Notes: generated by a model not told the origin, from the letters alone. Counted from the stretch's first letter, positions 8,298-17,662 are shown. The stretch: 36,631 bases of DNA from Alphaproteobacteria bacterium (GCA_015232335.1 JADFZV010000034.1:1-36631), one strand, 5' to 3'. Numbers and translations are program-made.

Positions 8298-9509
8298 ATG
8301 AGTGGCGACAGCGAGAATGACAACGGCACTGTGAAGCGGTCCTTTGCCGCGCACATCTTCGCTCCGATCAAGATCACCTGGGACCAGTTCGTCGATCTGG
8401 TTGTTCCCTTCCGCCATACGACTCATATCCGCCGCCACGCCGCCTCGGTGACGATTTCGCGCGTCCAGTTGATGTCGGCCATTTTCGCCGTGCTGGTGCC
8501 GATGTTCTCGATTATCGACTGGTTCGTCTTTCCCTGGCCGGAATGGGCGATGATGACGGCCTTGCGCATCGCTTCGGGAATCATCTTCTTCCTGCTGGCT
8601 TGGCCGTGGGAAACCGAAAAGTCGCGTCTTCAGGCCGATGCCATGCTGATGGGAATGCTTCTGGTTCCGCCCGTTTTCTATCTCTCTTCGATTCAGATCA
8701 TCCAGTCGCTTGAACTGACCGAACTGGGAATGCTGATCGCCAAGCTCTATTCCCTGATGCCCAACATCGTGCTGGCCGGACTGGCCATGTTCCCGCTGAC
8801 GGCCTTCGAGGTGGTGATTTTCGCAATCCCCGCCTTCGCCTTCGCCATCATCGGCCTTTTCATGGAAGGTCAGGTGTTGAGCCTTCAGGTGCATGGCCCG
8901 GCGCTTTGGTTGATGGTGCTGGTCATGGGTGTTGCGATGTTTTCGGGCATGAGCCAGCTTCACTACATGGCCGCCCTGGTCAACCGCGCCATGATCGATC
9001 CCCTGACCCAGGCCTATACGCGCCGCTCGGGCAACGAGACCATCGAGCTTCTTTTCCGCCTGTCGGCACTTCAGAACACACCTTTGTCGGTGGCCTTCTT
9101 CGATCTTGATAAGTTCAAGACGATCAATGACGTCTATGGTCATGAGGAAGGCGACAAGGCCTTAAGAACCTTGGCCGACAAGCTGAAGCAGGGGCTTCGC
9201 AAGGGCGATGTGCTGGTGCGCTGGGGTGGCGAGGAATTCATCGCCATCCTCAACAACACCGATGGACCCGGCGCCCGAATCGTTATCGAGCGTCTGCGCG
9301 AGGCGGGGTTCGGTCTTCGTCCTGATGGCACGCCTCTGACCGCTTCGATCGGACTGGCGGAACGGGTGCAGGACAACATGCCCGACTGGGCGCATCTGGT
9401 CGAAAAGGCCGATGCCCGCATGTATGAGGCCAAGCGCACGGGGCGCGACCGCGCCGTCCTGCCGGGCGATGTCGTGCTGGATTTCAACCCGAAGGCGGCA
9501 GCAGAGTAA
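8298..9509 (+). CDS. Membrane-bound diguanylate cyclase (GGDEF)
   Basis: A protein of 403 residues. Residues about 50-225 hold roughly six hydrophobic segments, so the sensor part is a membrane domain of unknown ligand. Residues about 235-395 are a GGDEF domain: DPLTQAYTRR at its start, FFDLDKFKTINDVYGHEEGD (metal and substrate binding), and RWGGEEF (active site, GGEEF variant that is catalytically competent in the family). An RKGD motif five residues before GGEEF is a product-inhibition I-site. It should make cyclic di-GMP, affecting attachment or motility. Its last 26 bases overlap the 3' end of the convergent NRDE gene. Confidence 0.9.
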   Translation: MSGDSENDNGTVKRSFAAHIFAPIKITWDQFVDLVVPFRHTTHIRRHAASVTISRVQLMSAIFAVLVPMFSIIDWFVFPWPEWAMMTALRIASGIIFFLLAWPWETEKSRLQADAMLMGMLLVPPVFYLSSIQIIQSLELTELGMLIAKLYSLMPNIVLAGLAMFPLTAFEVVIFAIPAFAFAIIGLFMEGQVLSLQVHGPALWLMVLVMGVAMFSGMSQLHYMAALVNRAMIDPLTQAYTRRSGNETIELLFRLSALQNTPLSVAFFDLDKFKTINDVYGHEEGDKALRTLADKLKQGLRKGDVLVRWGGEEFIAILNNTDGPGARIVIERLREAGFGLRPDGTPLTASIGLAERVQDNMPDWAHLVEKADARMYEAKRTGRDRAVLPGDVVLDFNPKAAAE

Positions 9510-10230
9510 ATTCCGTCCGGTCCGGCGGGCCGGGGGCGAACAGGAAGAGCGGATGTTGCCCCGGATTCGGCTGGGGCAGGGCGATCAGGGCGCTGGAAAC
9601 CGTGCCGAAACCATCCTCTCTCTCGATCAGAAGGGCTGCGTCCTCGCTGACCCTACCGGGGGCTCGTGTTGCCATCAGTTCTTTCCACGCTGTCCAATCC
9701 TCTTTGTCGGGGCTGGGCAACGGGGCTGCCTTAAATCGGGGCAGGAAGGCTTGAATGCGGGGGCTTGCCACATCGTCCAGGTCATGCGCCGTCAGCATGT
9801 GGATGCCTTGGGGGATGGTTGCCGTTTCAATTCTTCTTCCATCATTCTTCAGCCAGAAGGCGTCTTGGGAATCGGCGATCATAAGATTAAAGGGCCGGTA
9901 AGCCCTGGGGTCTAGGTCGGAAAGCGCTTTTGCCGCCAGGGCGGCATCGGCATGGTCAAGCGCTTCCAGAACCAGTTCGCCGCGCGATCTTTTTCCGGCC
10001 AAGGCGCCCAGGCTGCCCACACGGTTCAGAATGCCCGCCACCACGCCATGATCGTTTATCCCCAGCCAGCTTCCGCCCGCCAGTTCGTCTTGCCCCGCCA
10101 CCACGTCGGGACGGTCGGGCCAATGGCGTCCCGGCGGTTTCCAGGGGCGCCCCGCCATTTCGTCGCGGTTGGCGGCCAGCATCAGGGGCCAGGCTTGGCC
10201 GGGTTGGCGAAGAATGATCAAGGTACACAT
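9484..10230 (-). CDS. NRDE family protein (TANGO2 homologue)
   Basis: A 248-residue cytoplasmic protein. It starts MCTLIIL with Cys2 in the N-terminal-nucleophile position, followed by the name-giving NRDE at residues 21-24 and WLGINDHGVVAGILNR. These match the NRDE/TANGO2 family, which in eukaryotes has been linked to lipid and haem handling; the bacterial role is poorly known. The gene is convergent with the diguanylate cyclase, overlapping it by 26 bp, and is divergent from the DUF1476 operon. Length is typical of the family. Confidence 0.85.
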   Translation of the reverse strand: MCTLIILRQPGQAWPLMLAANRDEMAGRPWKPPGRHWPDRPDVVAGQDELAGGSWLGINDHGVVAGILNRVGSLGALAGKRSRGELVLEALDHADAALAAKALSDLDPRAYRPFNLMIADSQDAFWLKNDGRRIETATIPQGIHMLTAHDLDDVASPRIQAFLPRFKAAPLPSPDKEDWTAWKELMATRAPGRVSEDAALLIEREDGFGTVSSALIALPQPNPGQHPLFLFAPGPPDRTEFTLLPPSG

Positions 10231-10292
10231 GCGGACAGTATACCGCTTCGCTCGGCGTTAGTATAATCCCGGAGAACAAATCAGGGTGCGGC

Positions 10293-10658
10293 ATGGAAGA
10301 AGATCACAAAAAGTCCGGCAAGAAGGTGCTTGAGGAGCGCAAGCGCGCCTTCGAGGCCAAATACCAGCAGGACGAGGAAATCAAATTCAAGACCCGCAAC
10401 CGGGCCAACCGTCTGGTGGGGCTGTGGGTGGCGGAAAAGATCGGACTGGATGAGTCCAAGGCGGCGACCTATGCCAAGCTTATGGTCGAAACGGGTTTTG
10501 CCGATCCGGAAGGGGCGGGCGTGGTTGCCAAGGTGCTTGGCGATCTTGCCGCCCATGGCCAAAAGATGGACGAGCATGCCCTGAAGCGCGAGATGGAGCG
10601 ATTGAACGCCATTGCCCGCGAACAGATCATCACAGAATTTCTTGGAGAGAATGCATGA
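10293..10658 (+). CDS. DUF1476 protein, F1Fo-ATPase zeta-subunit-like inhibitor
   Basis: A 121-residue helical protein. The N-terminal charged stretch ([20 protein letters not shown]) is followed by [16 protein letters not shown] and a C-terminal helix bundle. This matches the alphaproteobacterial DUF1476 family. In Paracoccus the zeta protein of this family blocks ATP hydrolysis by F1 through its N-terminal helix. The same role here is inferred from family membership. It heads a tight operon: its TGA overlaps the next ATG (10655-10658). A TATAAT at 10262-10267 sits 25 bp before the start, but no convincing -35 box is visible. Confidence 0.85.
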   Translation: MEEDHKKSGKKVLEERKRAFEAKYQQDEEIKFKTRNRANRLVGLWVAEKIGLDESKAATYAKLMVETGFADPEGAGVVAKVLGDLAAHGQKMDEHALKREMERLNAIAREQIITEFLGENA

Positions 10659-11137
10659 CGCTTTGCCCTTGCAGTTCGGGACGCGACTTCGCCGCCTGCT
10701 GCGGCCCCATTCTGGACGGAGCCCAGGCCCCCACCGCCGAGGCCTTGATGCGGGCCCGCTATTGCGCCTTCACCAGCGGCAACATGGCCTTTCTTGACCG
10801 GACCCTGGCCAAGGAATCGCAAGACGATTACGACCGCGAGGAACTTCTGGAAACCATTCAGAACGCCAAGCCGCAGGGGCTTGAGGTGCGTCACACCGAG
10901 GGTGGCGGCGAGAATGACAGTACGGGCATGGTCGAATTCATTGCCCGCCTCAAGGTGCATGGCGAGCCTTTGCTGCACCATGAGAAGGCGGTCTTTCGCA
11001 AGGAGGAAGGCAACTGGATCTATGTCGATGGCGAAGTGGGACCCAAGGGGCCGCCTCGGCATGTGGAGAAAGTCGGGCGCAACGATCCTTGCCCCTGCGG
11101 CTCGGGCAAGAAATACAAGAAGTGCTGCGGGGCCTAG
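10655..11137 (+). CDS. YchJ family protein with SEC-C metal-binding motif (copy 1)
   Basis: A protein of 160 residues. The N-terminal Cys cluster (CPCSSG...ACCGP) and middle domain ([21 protein letters not shown]) are typical of YchJ/UPF0225. The C-terminal [17 protein letters not shown] is a SEC-C zinc-binding motif like that at the end of SecA. The molecular function of the family is unknown. It is coupled to DUF1476 by a 4-bp overlap and is followed after six bases by a YkgJ-type gene. A paralogue lies just beyond that gene, and 57 of 58 bases covering the SEC-C region (11075-11132) are shared with it. Confidence 0.85.
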   Translation: MTLCPCSSGRDFAACCGPILDGAQAPTAEALMRARYCAFTSGNMAFLDRTLAKESQDDYDREELLETIQNAKPQGLEVRHTEGGGENDSTGMVEFIARLKVHGEPLLHHEKAVFRKEEGNWIYVDGEVGPKGPPRHVEKVGRNDPCPCGSGKKYKKCCGA

Positions 11138-11143
11138 CGCTGA

Positions 11144-11893
11144 ATGGAGCGCCGCTTCGCCTGTACGGTCTGCGGGAAATGCTGTCAGGGCTGGCTGCCT
11201 CTTACCCTTGAGGACGCGGTGCGCCACGCCCACCGCTTTCCCCTGGCCGTGCTGTGGAGCACCGTCCGTCAGGGCGCCAAGGCCTTCGCGCTGACCGAGC
11301 GTCTGGGCCTGCCGCTCAACAAGAAGGTGGCGTTGCGCATCACGCCGCTGTCCTATCTGCCGCCCCAGCAAGCCTGCCCGGCCCTGGCCGATGACGGAAA
11401 ATGCGCCATTCACCACGAGAAACCCTTGCGTTGCCGCGTCATGCCTTTCTCTGCCGACCGAGAGGAAAAGGATCAGGCCGATCTGCTGATTCCCCGCAAG
11501 GATTGGCTTTGCGACATATCGGCCGTGGCCCCCGCTGTCTATTGCGAGGGAAAAATTCTGGATGCCAAGGATTTCGATGCCGAGCGCAAGGCCTTCGAAA
11601 GTCAGGCCCCCATCGTCAAGGCTTACGGTGATTTTCTTCTAAAGAGCAGTCCTGTTTTCAGGGCCGAGATGGAGAAGCTGACCTTGCGACCCGGCGGGGG
11701 CCAGATGATCTTGAAAATATCGCCTTTGCTGCGCAAGGCGGGCTTGGTCGATCTGGCGGATTTCGCCAGGCGTCAGGCTCCGGTTCTGCGCCGGTTTCAA
11801 GCGCTTGCAAGCGATCAGGGCTACGCGCGCAACTATGCCGACTGGGCCGTTGAAATGGAAGGCCTGCAACGCAATGAGGGAGATGGCGCATGA
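11144..11893 (+). CDS. YkgJ family cysteine-cluster (metal-binding) protein
   Basis: A protein of 249 residues. The N-terminal [13 protein letters not shown] is followed by [20 protein letters not shown] and a late cysteine pair around WLCDI. This is the CxxCxxCC...C...C pattern of the YkgJ/zinc- or iron-chelating family (UPF0153). The bound metal and the substrate are not known. The gene lies between two YchJ paralogues with a 6-base gap upstream and a 4-base ATGA overlap downstream (11890-11893), so the three are almost certainly co-translated. All three proteins are cysteine-cluster proteins, which suggests a shared metal-related job. Confidence 0.8.
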   Translation: MERRFACTVCGKCCQGWLPLTLEDAVRHAHRFPLAVLWSTVRQGAKAFALTERLGLPLNKKVALRITPLSYLPPQQACPALADDGKCAIHHEKPLRCRVMPFSADREEKDQADLLIPRKDWLCDISAVAPAVYCEGKILDAKDFDAERKAFESQAPIVKAYGDFLLKSSPVFRAEMEKLTLRPGGGQMILKISPLLRKAGLVDLADFARRQAPVLRRFQALASDQGYARNYADWAVEMEGLQRNEGDGA

Positions 11894-12372
11894 CTCTTTG
11901 TCCCTGCTCGTCGGGCCTGGAATTGACTGCCTGTTGCGGCCCCATTCTGAAGGGGACGCCAGCTTTGACCGCCGAGGCCTTGATGCGGGCGCGTTACGTG
12001 GCCTTCGTGGGGGGCGATCTCGATTTCCTTGAGCGCACATTGGCCCCCGAAGCCAAGGCCGATATGGATCGCCATGCTGTCGAGGCGGCGATGAAGGGGG
12101 TTGAAGCCTTGGGATTCGAGCTTCGTGCCGTGGATGGCGGCGAAGAAGGCGAGAATTCTGCCAGCGTTGAGTATGTCGCCCGCTTCAAATCGAACGGCAA
12201 GCCTTTGGCCCATCACGAACGGGCGTCATTTAGGCGCGAAAATGGCGAATGGCTTTATGTTTCGGGCGAGGTGGGTCCCAGGCAAGCGCCGCGCCAGACC
12301 CAGAAGGTGGGGCGCAACGATCCTTGCCCCTGCGGCTCGGGCAAGAAATACAAGAAATGCTGCGGGGGGTGA
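11890..12372 (+). CDS. YchJ family protein with SEC-C metal-binding motif (copy 2)
   Basis: A 160-residue paralogue of the gene at 10655, of the same length. It has the N-terminal CPCSSG...ACCGP cluster, [21 protein letters not shown] in the middle and [17 protein letters not shown] at the end. The middle regions of the two copies have diverged clearly, while the 58 bp covering SEC-C (12310-12367) differ at one base. This points to an older tandem duplication with recent gene conversion or strong constraint at the 3' end. It is the last gene of the operon; a repeat-containing intergenic region follows. Confidence 0.85.
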   Translation: MTLCPCSSGLELTACCGPILKGTPALTAEALMRARYVAFVGGDLDFLERTLAPEAKADMDRHAVEAAMKGVEALGFELRAVDGGEEGENSASVEYVARFKSNGKPLAHHERASFRRENGEWLYVSGEVGPRQAPRQTQKVGRNDPCPCGSGKKYKKCCGG

Positions 12373-12438
12373 GGGCAGCAAAAATAGGGCTCTTCAACGT
12401 TGATGTGGAATTGAGCCAGATGGCCGACATGAATTTTA

Positions 12439-12554
12439 CCTCATCCAGAGGAGGGCCGAAGGCCCGTCTCGAAGGATGAGTATCTGTCGATGCTCGGATA
12501 TTTTCCTTCGCCCACCCTTCGAGACAGCCGCTTCGCGGCTTCCTCAGGGTGAGG
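12439..12554. repeat. Pair of dispersed repeats in inverted orientation
   Basis: An element running from CCTCATCC to GAAGGATGAG (12439-12480) is followed by a related element in the opposite direction, from CACCCTTCGAGAC to AGGGTGAGG (12513-12554). Each contains a small internal palindrome (GGGCCGAAGGCCC; AGCCGCTTCGCGGCT). Together they could form a long hairpin. This resembles a widespread alphaproteobacterial intergenic repeat. It fills most of the 12373-12605 gap, and no gene is seen there. Confidence 0.6.
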
Positions 12555-12605
12555 AATCATGTTTGCTCTTTTCCCATTCGTCGCGTCGATGAGCCTATAG
12601 TACCT

Positions 12606-12791
12606 TCAACGCTGTTTGACTGATCCTTCACAAGGATCAGCCAGTTCATCTAAGCTAAAAAGTTCCGTAAGCTGATTGAACTTGTCGGCGGCTTCGTCCC
12701 ATGCTTCCCCGTCCCATGCAGTCAGGCCCCGCCGTTTGGCGCTGTGGTTGCCGATGTCATGGGCGATAGCGCGTGCGATCTCGGTGGTCAT
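12606..12791 (-). CDS. Small hypothetical protein co-transcribed with purB
   Basis: A 61-residue soluble, acidic protein beginning MTTEIARAIAHDIGNHSAKR and containing GLTAWDGEAWDEAADKFNQL. Composition and helical pattern look coding. Its start lies 10 bases after the purB stop, with GGGAGAAG at the end of purB as a plausible ribosome binding site. It therefore looks like the second gene of a purB operon. A longer frame to 12842 would overlap purB and is not preferred. I do not know a function; a related small protein beside purB in other Rhodospirillales would confirm it. Confidence 0.55.
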   Translation of the reverse strand: MTTEIARAIAHDIGNHSAKRRGLTAWDGEAWDEAADKFNQLTELFSLDELADPCEGSVKQR

Positions 12792-12801
12792 GGTCGCCAC
12801 G

Positions 12802-14100
<1,299 letters not shown>

Positions 14101-14186
14101 GACAAACCTTCCGATGCGATTTTTAAGCTTTCCTTATAGGCCCTGGATGCTTGGATGAAAAGCCGTCGCGAAACCTATCTTAAAGA

Positions 14187-14214
14187 TTGATCACCGGGAT
14201 TTGCCTGTCATAAT
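14187..14214 (+). promoter_or_regulatory. Putative sigma-70 promoter of the Crp-family gene
   Basis: TTGATC (14187-14192), a 16-base spacer and CATAAT (14209-14214). The predicted transcription start near 14221 lies 10 bases before the ATG at 14231. It lies after the upstream TTG at 14201, which argues that the ATG is the true start. Confidence 0.5.
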
Positions 14215-14230
14215 CTCGCCGGGGAAAAGC

Positions 14231-14932
14231 ATGGAGGCCTGCCTGTCCACGTCCCGACTCAAAGTCGTCACCCTTCTCGATGGACTGACCGATTCGGAAC
14301 TGACCGAGATCGAGCAGCTTTGCCATTGGCATCAGCTTGGCGCCGACAGCATCGTTTTCGACAAGGAAAGCGACACGCTTGAGGTCTATTTCCTGATCGA
14401 GGGCTCGGTGCGCGTTCTGTCCTATTCGCCTTATGCCCGCGAGAAGCGCGAGGTGACGCTGGCTAATTTTGTGGCCGGAGAATATTTCGGCGAACTGGCA
14501 GCCCTTGACGGTAAGCCGCGCTCGGCCAAGGTGGTGACCAGCGAGCCCAGTATCCTGGCCTCGCTCGAGGGCCCCGCCTTTCGTGAAGCCATGATCCGTT
14601 TTCCCAAGCTGGCCTTGCGCGTCACCTTGCGTCTGGCCGATATCATCCGCCGTCTCGATTCGCGCGTGACCGAACTTTCCACGCTCTCAGAGCCCGAGCG
14701 CGTTTTCACCGAACTGTTGCATCTGGCCAAGCCAGACAGCAAAAAGCCCGGGCAGTATCTGATTTCCGAAATGCCCAAACACAAGGATCTCGCCAGTTGG
14801 ACTGGCACCAGCACGGAAATCGTGGCCCAGGTGGTGGGCGAGTTGGCCCGTGAAGGCATTCTGGAGCGGCGCCATCTTGGCATGGTGGTTCGCGACTATG
14901 AGCGTCTGCGCCTGATGGCGCGAGCCAGATAA
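14231..14932 (+). CDS. Crp/Fnr family transcriptional regulator
   Basis: A protein of 233 residues. The N-terminal cyclic-nucleotide-binding beta-roll contains GEYFGELAALDGKPRSAKVV, which keeps the Glu and the Arg-Ser pair used for cyclic nucleotide phosphate contact. A long dimer helix follows (LRVTLRLADIIRRLDSRV). The C-terminal winged helix-turn-helix is MPKHKDLASWTGTSTEIVAQ. No Fnr-type cysteine set is present, so it is more likely a ligand-binding or Crp-like regulator than an oxygen sensor. The ATG at 14231 has GGGGAAAA upstream; a TTG at 14201 would lie upstream of the predicted transcription start. Targets are unknown. Confidence 0.85.
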   Translation: MEACLSTSRLKVVTLLDGLTDSELTEIEQLCHWHQLGADSIVFDKESDTLEVYFLIEGSVRVLSYSPYAREKREVTLANFVAGEYFGELAALDGKPRSAKVVTSEPSILASLEGPAFREAMIRFPKLALRVTLRLADIIRRLDSRVTELSTLSEPERVFTELLHLAKPDSKKPGQYLISEMPKHKDLASWTGTSTEIVAQVVGELAREGILERRHLGMVVRDYERLRLMARAR

Positions 14933-15282
14933 CGGCGGCTTTCCTGGATTTCCAAGGGCTTGACCTGATCGGCCGTAAACCCCTTGAAATTACGGCAAAT
15001 TTTATGCGTATCCAAGCAAGCCTTCAAAAAGCGCATGAATCCAGAGGGTTCCTAAAAAATCAATAAAATCATTGCATAAGGAGAGAAAATCTTGTTGCGC
15101 AACCCCGAGATTGGAGTAAGCTTGTTCTCGGAGGACTTACGGACGCCGCAGCGGTTCACAAGCGCCCTAAAGCCCACAGGACTGTTAAGGATCGATGCTT
15201 CAGGACAGCACTTCCCTAACGGGCCCTAAGGCGGCAGGACCAGAGTACGCGGCGAGACTGGATCAACCGAAGGAGACTAAAA
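14933..15282 (+). other. Long region upstream of the Flp pilin gene
   Basis: No conserved gene is seen in these 350 bases. The left part (to about 15075) is AT-rich and probably holds the promoter region. The right part could be a leader of about 200 nt, and it contains a candidate 45-codon ORF (15092-15229) preceded by AAGGAGAG. A good ribosome binding site (AAGGAGAC) for the pilin lies at 15270-15277. No CtrA or sigma-54 site is convincing. Confidence 0.45.
15092..15229 (+). CDS. Candidate small leader ORF before the pilin gene
   Basis: A 45-codon frame starts with TTG at 15092 and ends with TAA at 15227-15229. It is preceded by AAGGAGAG (15078-15085), a near-consensus Shine-Dalgarno site at good spacing. 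The peptide (LLRNPEIGVSLFSEDLRTPQ and on) is not recognised and has no membrane segment. It could be a translated leader that affects pilin expression, or chance. The evidence is the ribosome binding site only. Confidence 0.25.
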   Translation: MLRNPEIGVSLFSEDLRTPQRFTSALKPTGLLRIDASGQHFPNGP

Positions 15283-15489
15283 ATGCTTCGACTGTACACA
15301 ACCTTTCTCGGCGTTAAGAACCGTGCAGAACGTCTTCTGACCGAGGACAAGGGCGCCACCGCCATCGAATACGGCCTGATCGCCGCTGGCATTGCCGTGG
15401 CCATCGTCGCCGTCGTCTACGGCGTCGGCAGTGATTTGATCAACCTGTTCACGGATGTTCAGAGCAATCTGCAGCAGCGCGGCGGCTGA
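15283..15489 (+). CDS. Flp/Fap-type pilin (class IVb)
   Basis: A 68-residue prepilin. The prepilin cleavage site is DKG|ATAIEY (after G24), with Glu and Tyr at +5 and +6 as the Flp family requires. It is followed by the hydrophobic helix GLIAAGIAVAIVAVVYGVG. After cleavage the mature pilin is about 44 residues. It forms Flp/Tad adhesive pili used in surface attachment. Its own Rho-independent terminator follows at 15533, and the prepilin peptidase gene comes after that, so the pilin can be made in excess. The other tad genes (cpaB-F) are not in this window. Confidence 0.92.
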   Translation: MLRLYTTFLGVKNRAERLLTEDKGATAIEYGLIAAGIAVAIVAVVYGVGSDLINLFTDVQSNLQQRGG

Positions 15490-15532
15490 GGCTTCGGCCT
15501 CAGGGCACACGTTGTCCGCAAGATGCAAGAAG

Positions 15533-15571
15533 AGCGCTCTTCGGGAGACCGAAGGGCGCTTTTCCTTTTTC
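15533..15571 (+). terminator. Rho-independent terminator after the pilin gene
   Basis: A 12-bp stem (AGCGCTCTTCGG / CCGAAGGGCGCT, one G-T pair) with a GAGA loop, followed by TTTTCCTTTTT. It separates the abundant pilin transcript from the prepilin peptidase gene starting at 15597. Confidence 0.85.
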
Positions 15572-15596
15572 CCTCTGCCGCCTTTCCCATGAGTGC

Positions 15597-16073
15597 ATGA
15601 CTTTTTTTCTGCTCCTTCTTCCCACCCTGGGTGCCCTTGCGGGGGCTGGAATCGATCTGTTGCGCTTTCGTATTCCGAATGCGCTGACTCTGGGGTTGGC
15701 CGCCCTGTTCTTTCCCGTCGCTTTGCTGGCCGGCCTGGACGGAGGGGATCTGCTTGATCATCTCGGAGCGGGGGCGGGCATGCTTGCTGTCGGTCTTCTC
15801 TTGTTCACAGTGCGTTTGTGGGGTGGGGGCGATGCCAAGTTGTTTGCGGCATTAAGCCTGTGGCTGGGCTGGCAGCCTCTGTTGGCCTTCGTGTTTGCCA
15901 TGACGCTGGCGGGCGGCGTGCTGGCCCTGGCCTTGCTGTTGGTGCGCCGCATTTCCTGGCCCGAGCGGGTTCGCCGCATGCCCGCCTTGCGACGTCTTCT
16001 CGGAGCAAAAAGCGCCATGCCCTACGGAGTGGCCATGGCCTTGGGCATGATCTGGATGACGCTTCATGCGTGA
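15597..16073 (+). CDS. cpaA: A24-type prepilin peptidase (CpaA/TadV)
   Basis: A 158-residue membrane aspartyl protease with about five hydrophobic segments. The two catalytic aspartates are visible: D20 in AGIDLLRFRIPN and D79 in LWGGGDAKLFAAL (the GxGD motif). The small size without an N-terminal methylase domain is typical of CpaA/TadV, which cleaves Flp prepilins and pseudopilins at the inner membrane. It lies directly downstream of the Flp pilin gene, its expected substrate. Its 3' end overlaps the next gene by 8 bp. Confidence 0.9.
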   Translation: MTFFLLLLPTLGALAGAGIDLLRFRIPNALTLGLAALFFPVALLAGLDGGDLLDHLGAGAGMLAVGLLLFTVRLWGGGDAKLFAALSLWLGWQPLLAFVFAMTLAGGVLALALLLVRRISWPERVRRMPALRRLLGAKSAMPYGVAMALGMIWMTLHA

Positions 16074-17244
16074 GATGCTGCGCTCGGGCGTCTGGCTGAC
16101 GGACAAGCGCAGGCGTGCTTGGTGCCTGATCGCCCTTGTGGGATTCATTTCTGCTCTCGTCTTTCTGATCGTCACCTCGTCGGACGGCATGGATTTCAAG
16201 GGCCGCCCTCTGGGCACGGATTTTCTGAATGTCTGGGCGGCGGGCAGGCTGGCACTTGAGGGCACACCGGCCTTGGCTTGGGATTATCCCAGCCATGCCA
16301 GGGTAGAACTTACGCTGTTTCCGAAACTCGCCACCTATTACGGCTGGCATTATCCGCCGCCTTTGCTGATCGTGGCCGCTTTGCTGGCGCTGTTGCCCTA
16401 TCTGGCCTCGGTGGCGGTCTGGTTGGCCGTGACCTTCGAAATGATGCGCCAAGCAGCCCGCGGGCTGGTATTTGATCGTCTTGCCGCCTGGGCCTTCCCG
16501 GGGCTTTTTATCAATATCACGCATGGCCATAACGCCTTTTTGTCGTCGGCACTGCTGCTAGGCGGCCTGCGCCTTTTGGACAGCCATCCCTGGCTGGCGG
16601 GTGCTTTGCTGGGTGGCCTGTCCTTCAAGCCGCAACTGGGTGTGCTGATCCCCGTGGCCCTGGCGGCGGGTGGAATGTGGCGGGCCTTTGGCGGCGCAAC
16701 CCTTTCCGTGCTGGGTATGGCGGTTCTGTCCTGGCTTGTCCTGGGCACGGATTCCTGGCTGGCCTTTATCGACAGTGTGCCGCTGACCCGCCACGCGGTG
16801 CTGGAAGGTGGGGCCATCGGTTATGGCAAGATGCAGAACGTCTTTGCCGCCGCCCGCCTTCTGGGCGCGGGAATTGATCTGGCTTGGATGATTCAGACGG
16901 TTTCGGCCCTGGTGGCGGCGGGCGTGGTGGCCTGGCTATGGCGGCGCTCTGACACAACGCTTGAAGACAAGGCAGCTTCGCTGGTGCTGGGCACCTTGCT
17001 GGCCGCACCCTACCTCCTGGACTACGACCTGATGCTGCTGGCCGTACCCTTGCTGCTGAAGGCCCATGGCGGGAAGTTCAGACCCTGGGAAATCAGCTTC
17101 TACGCCCTGCTTTGGGCGCTGCCGCTGTTGGCGCGTCCCTTCGGCATGTGGCTGTTCGTGCCGCTCACCCCTTTGGTTTCCGTGCTTGGCCTATGGCTTC
17201 TGGTCAGCTATCAAAAACCCTTCCTCAAAGTTTCTTCGCCCTGA
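16066..17244 (+). CDS. GT87-like polytopic membrane glycosyltransferase (DUF2029)
   Basis: A protein of 392 residues with about ten membrane segments. After the first segment comes LGTDFLNVWAAGRLALEGTP, then a periplasmic-type loop with YYGWHYPPPLL. Further on are ITHGHNAFLSSALLLGGLRL and LSFKPQLGVLIPVALAAGG. These match the DUF2029/GT87 family, polyprenyl-phosphate-sugar-dependent transferases related to mycobacterial mannosyltransferases. The early Asp in GTDF is the expected catalytic position. It overlaps cpaA by 8 bp, so the two may be co-expressed. A role in glycosylating pilin or a surface polymer is only a guess. Confidence 0.75.
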   Translation: MREMLRSGVWLTDKRRRAWCLIALVGFISALVFLIVTSSDGMDFKGRPLGTDFLNVWAAGRLALEGTPALAWDYPSHARVELTLFPKLATYYGWHYPPPLLIVAALLALLPYLASVAVWLAVTFEMMRQAARGLVFDRLAAWAFPGLFINITHGHNAFLSSALLLGGLRLLDSHPWLAGALLGGLSFKPQLGVLIPVALAAGGMWRAFGGATLSVLGMAVLSWLVLGTDSWLAFIDSVPLTRHAVLEGGAIGYGKMQNVFAAARLLGAGIDLAWMIQTVSALVAAGVVAWLWRRSDTTLEDKAASLVLGTLLAAPYLLDYDLMLLAVPLLLKAHGGKFRPWEISFYALLWALPLLARPFGMWLFVPLTPLVSVLGLWLLVSYQKPFLKVSSP

Positions 17245-17275
17245 TTTTGCCACAGACCTGGTTCAGGATGCGGGC

Positions 17276-17599
17276 ATGAAACGAATCGCCTGCCTGCTCT
17301 CGCTGTTGTTTCTTCTTGCCGCTTGCGGCCCGCCGATGGTCTGGGACAAGCCGGGCCTCAGCCTGGAAGCAAAACGGGGAGAGCAGACGGACTGCGAGCG
17401 CATCGCCTGGCATCAGGCTGTCGATGCCGAGAATGACTTCATGTTCCGCTATCGGATGACGAACTGGCGGCACGGTTCTTCATATGGCTATTTCCCGCAA
17501 TCCAATGCTTTTGATCGCTATTCCTGGGAAAACCGCTTCTATGCCACCTGCATGCAGGCCAAGGGCTATCGTCTTATTCCCCTGCAACAAGGGGGGTGA
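17276..17599 (+). CDS. Small putative lipoprotein
   Basis: A 107-residue protein. The N-terminus MKRIACLLSLLFLLAACGPP is a lipoprotein signal peptide with lipobox LAAC. The mature part contains RMTNWRHGSSYGYFPQSNAF and ends MQAKGYRLIPL, a C-terminal pattern often seen in small envelope lipoproteins of unknown function. It has two further cysteines (in TDCERIAW and YATCMQ) that could pair. The longer frame from 17066 overlaps the GT87 gene and is rejected. It lies 31 bases after the GT87 stop. Confidence 0.75.
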   Translation: MKRIACLLSLLFLLAACGPPMVWDKPGLSLEAKRGEQTDCERIAWHQAVDAENDFMFRYRMTNWRHGSSYGYFPQSNAFDRYSWENRFYATCMQAKGYRLIPLQQGG

Positions 17600-17662
17600 A
17601 ACAAGCCGGGCGGCATCCCATGTCTTGATCACGGGGTGGGTTGGAATGAGGTAAGTGTCGCC

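Noticed and set aside
8268..9143. 291-codon minus-strand frame opposite the membrane diguanylate cyclase
   Set aside because: Shadow frame; extreme His/Gln/Arg content is typical of the antisense of hydrophobic coding sequence.
14201..14230. TTG at 14201 as start of the Crp-family gene
   Set aside because: It lies upstream of the predicted transcription start, while ATG 14231 has a good ribosome binding site.
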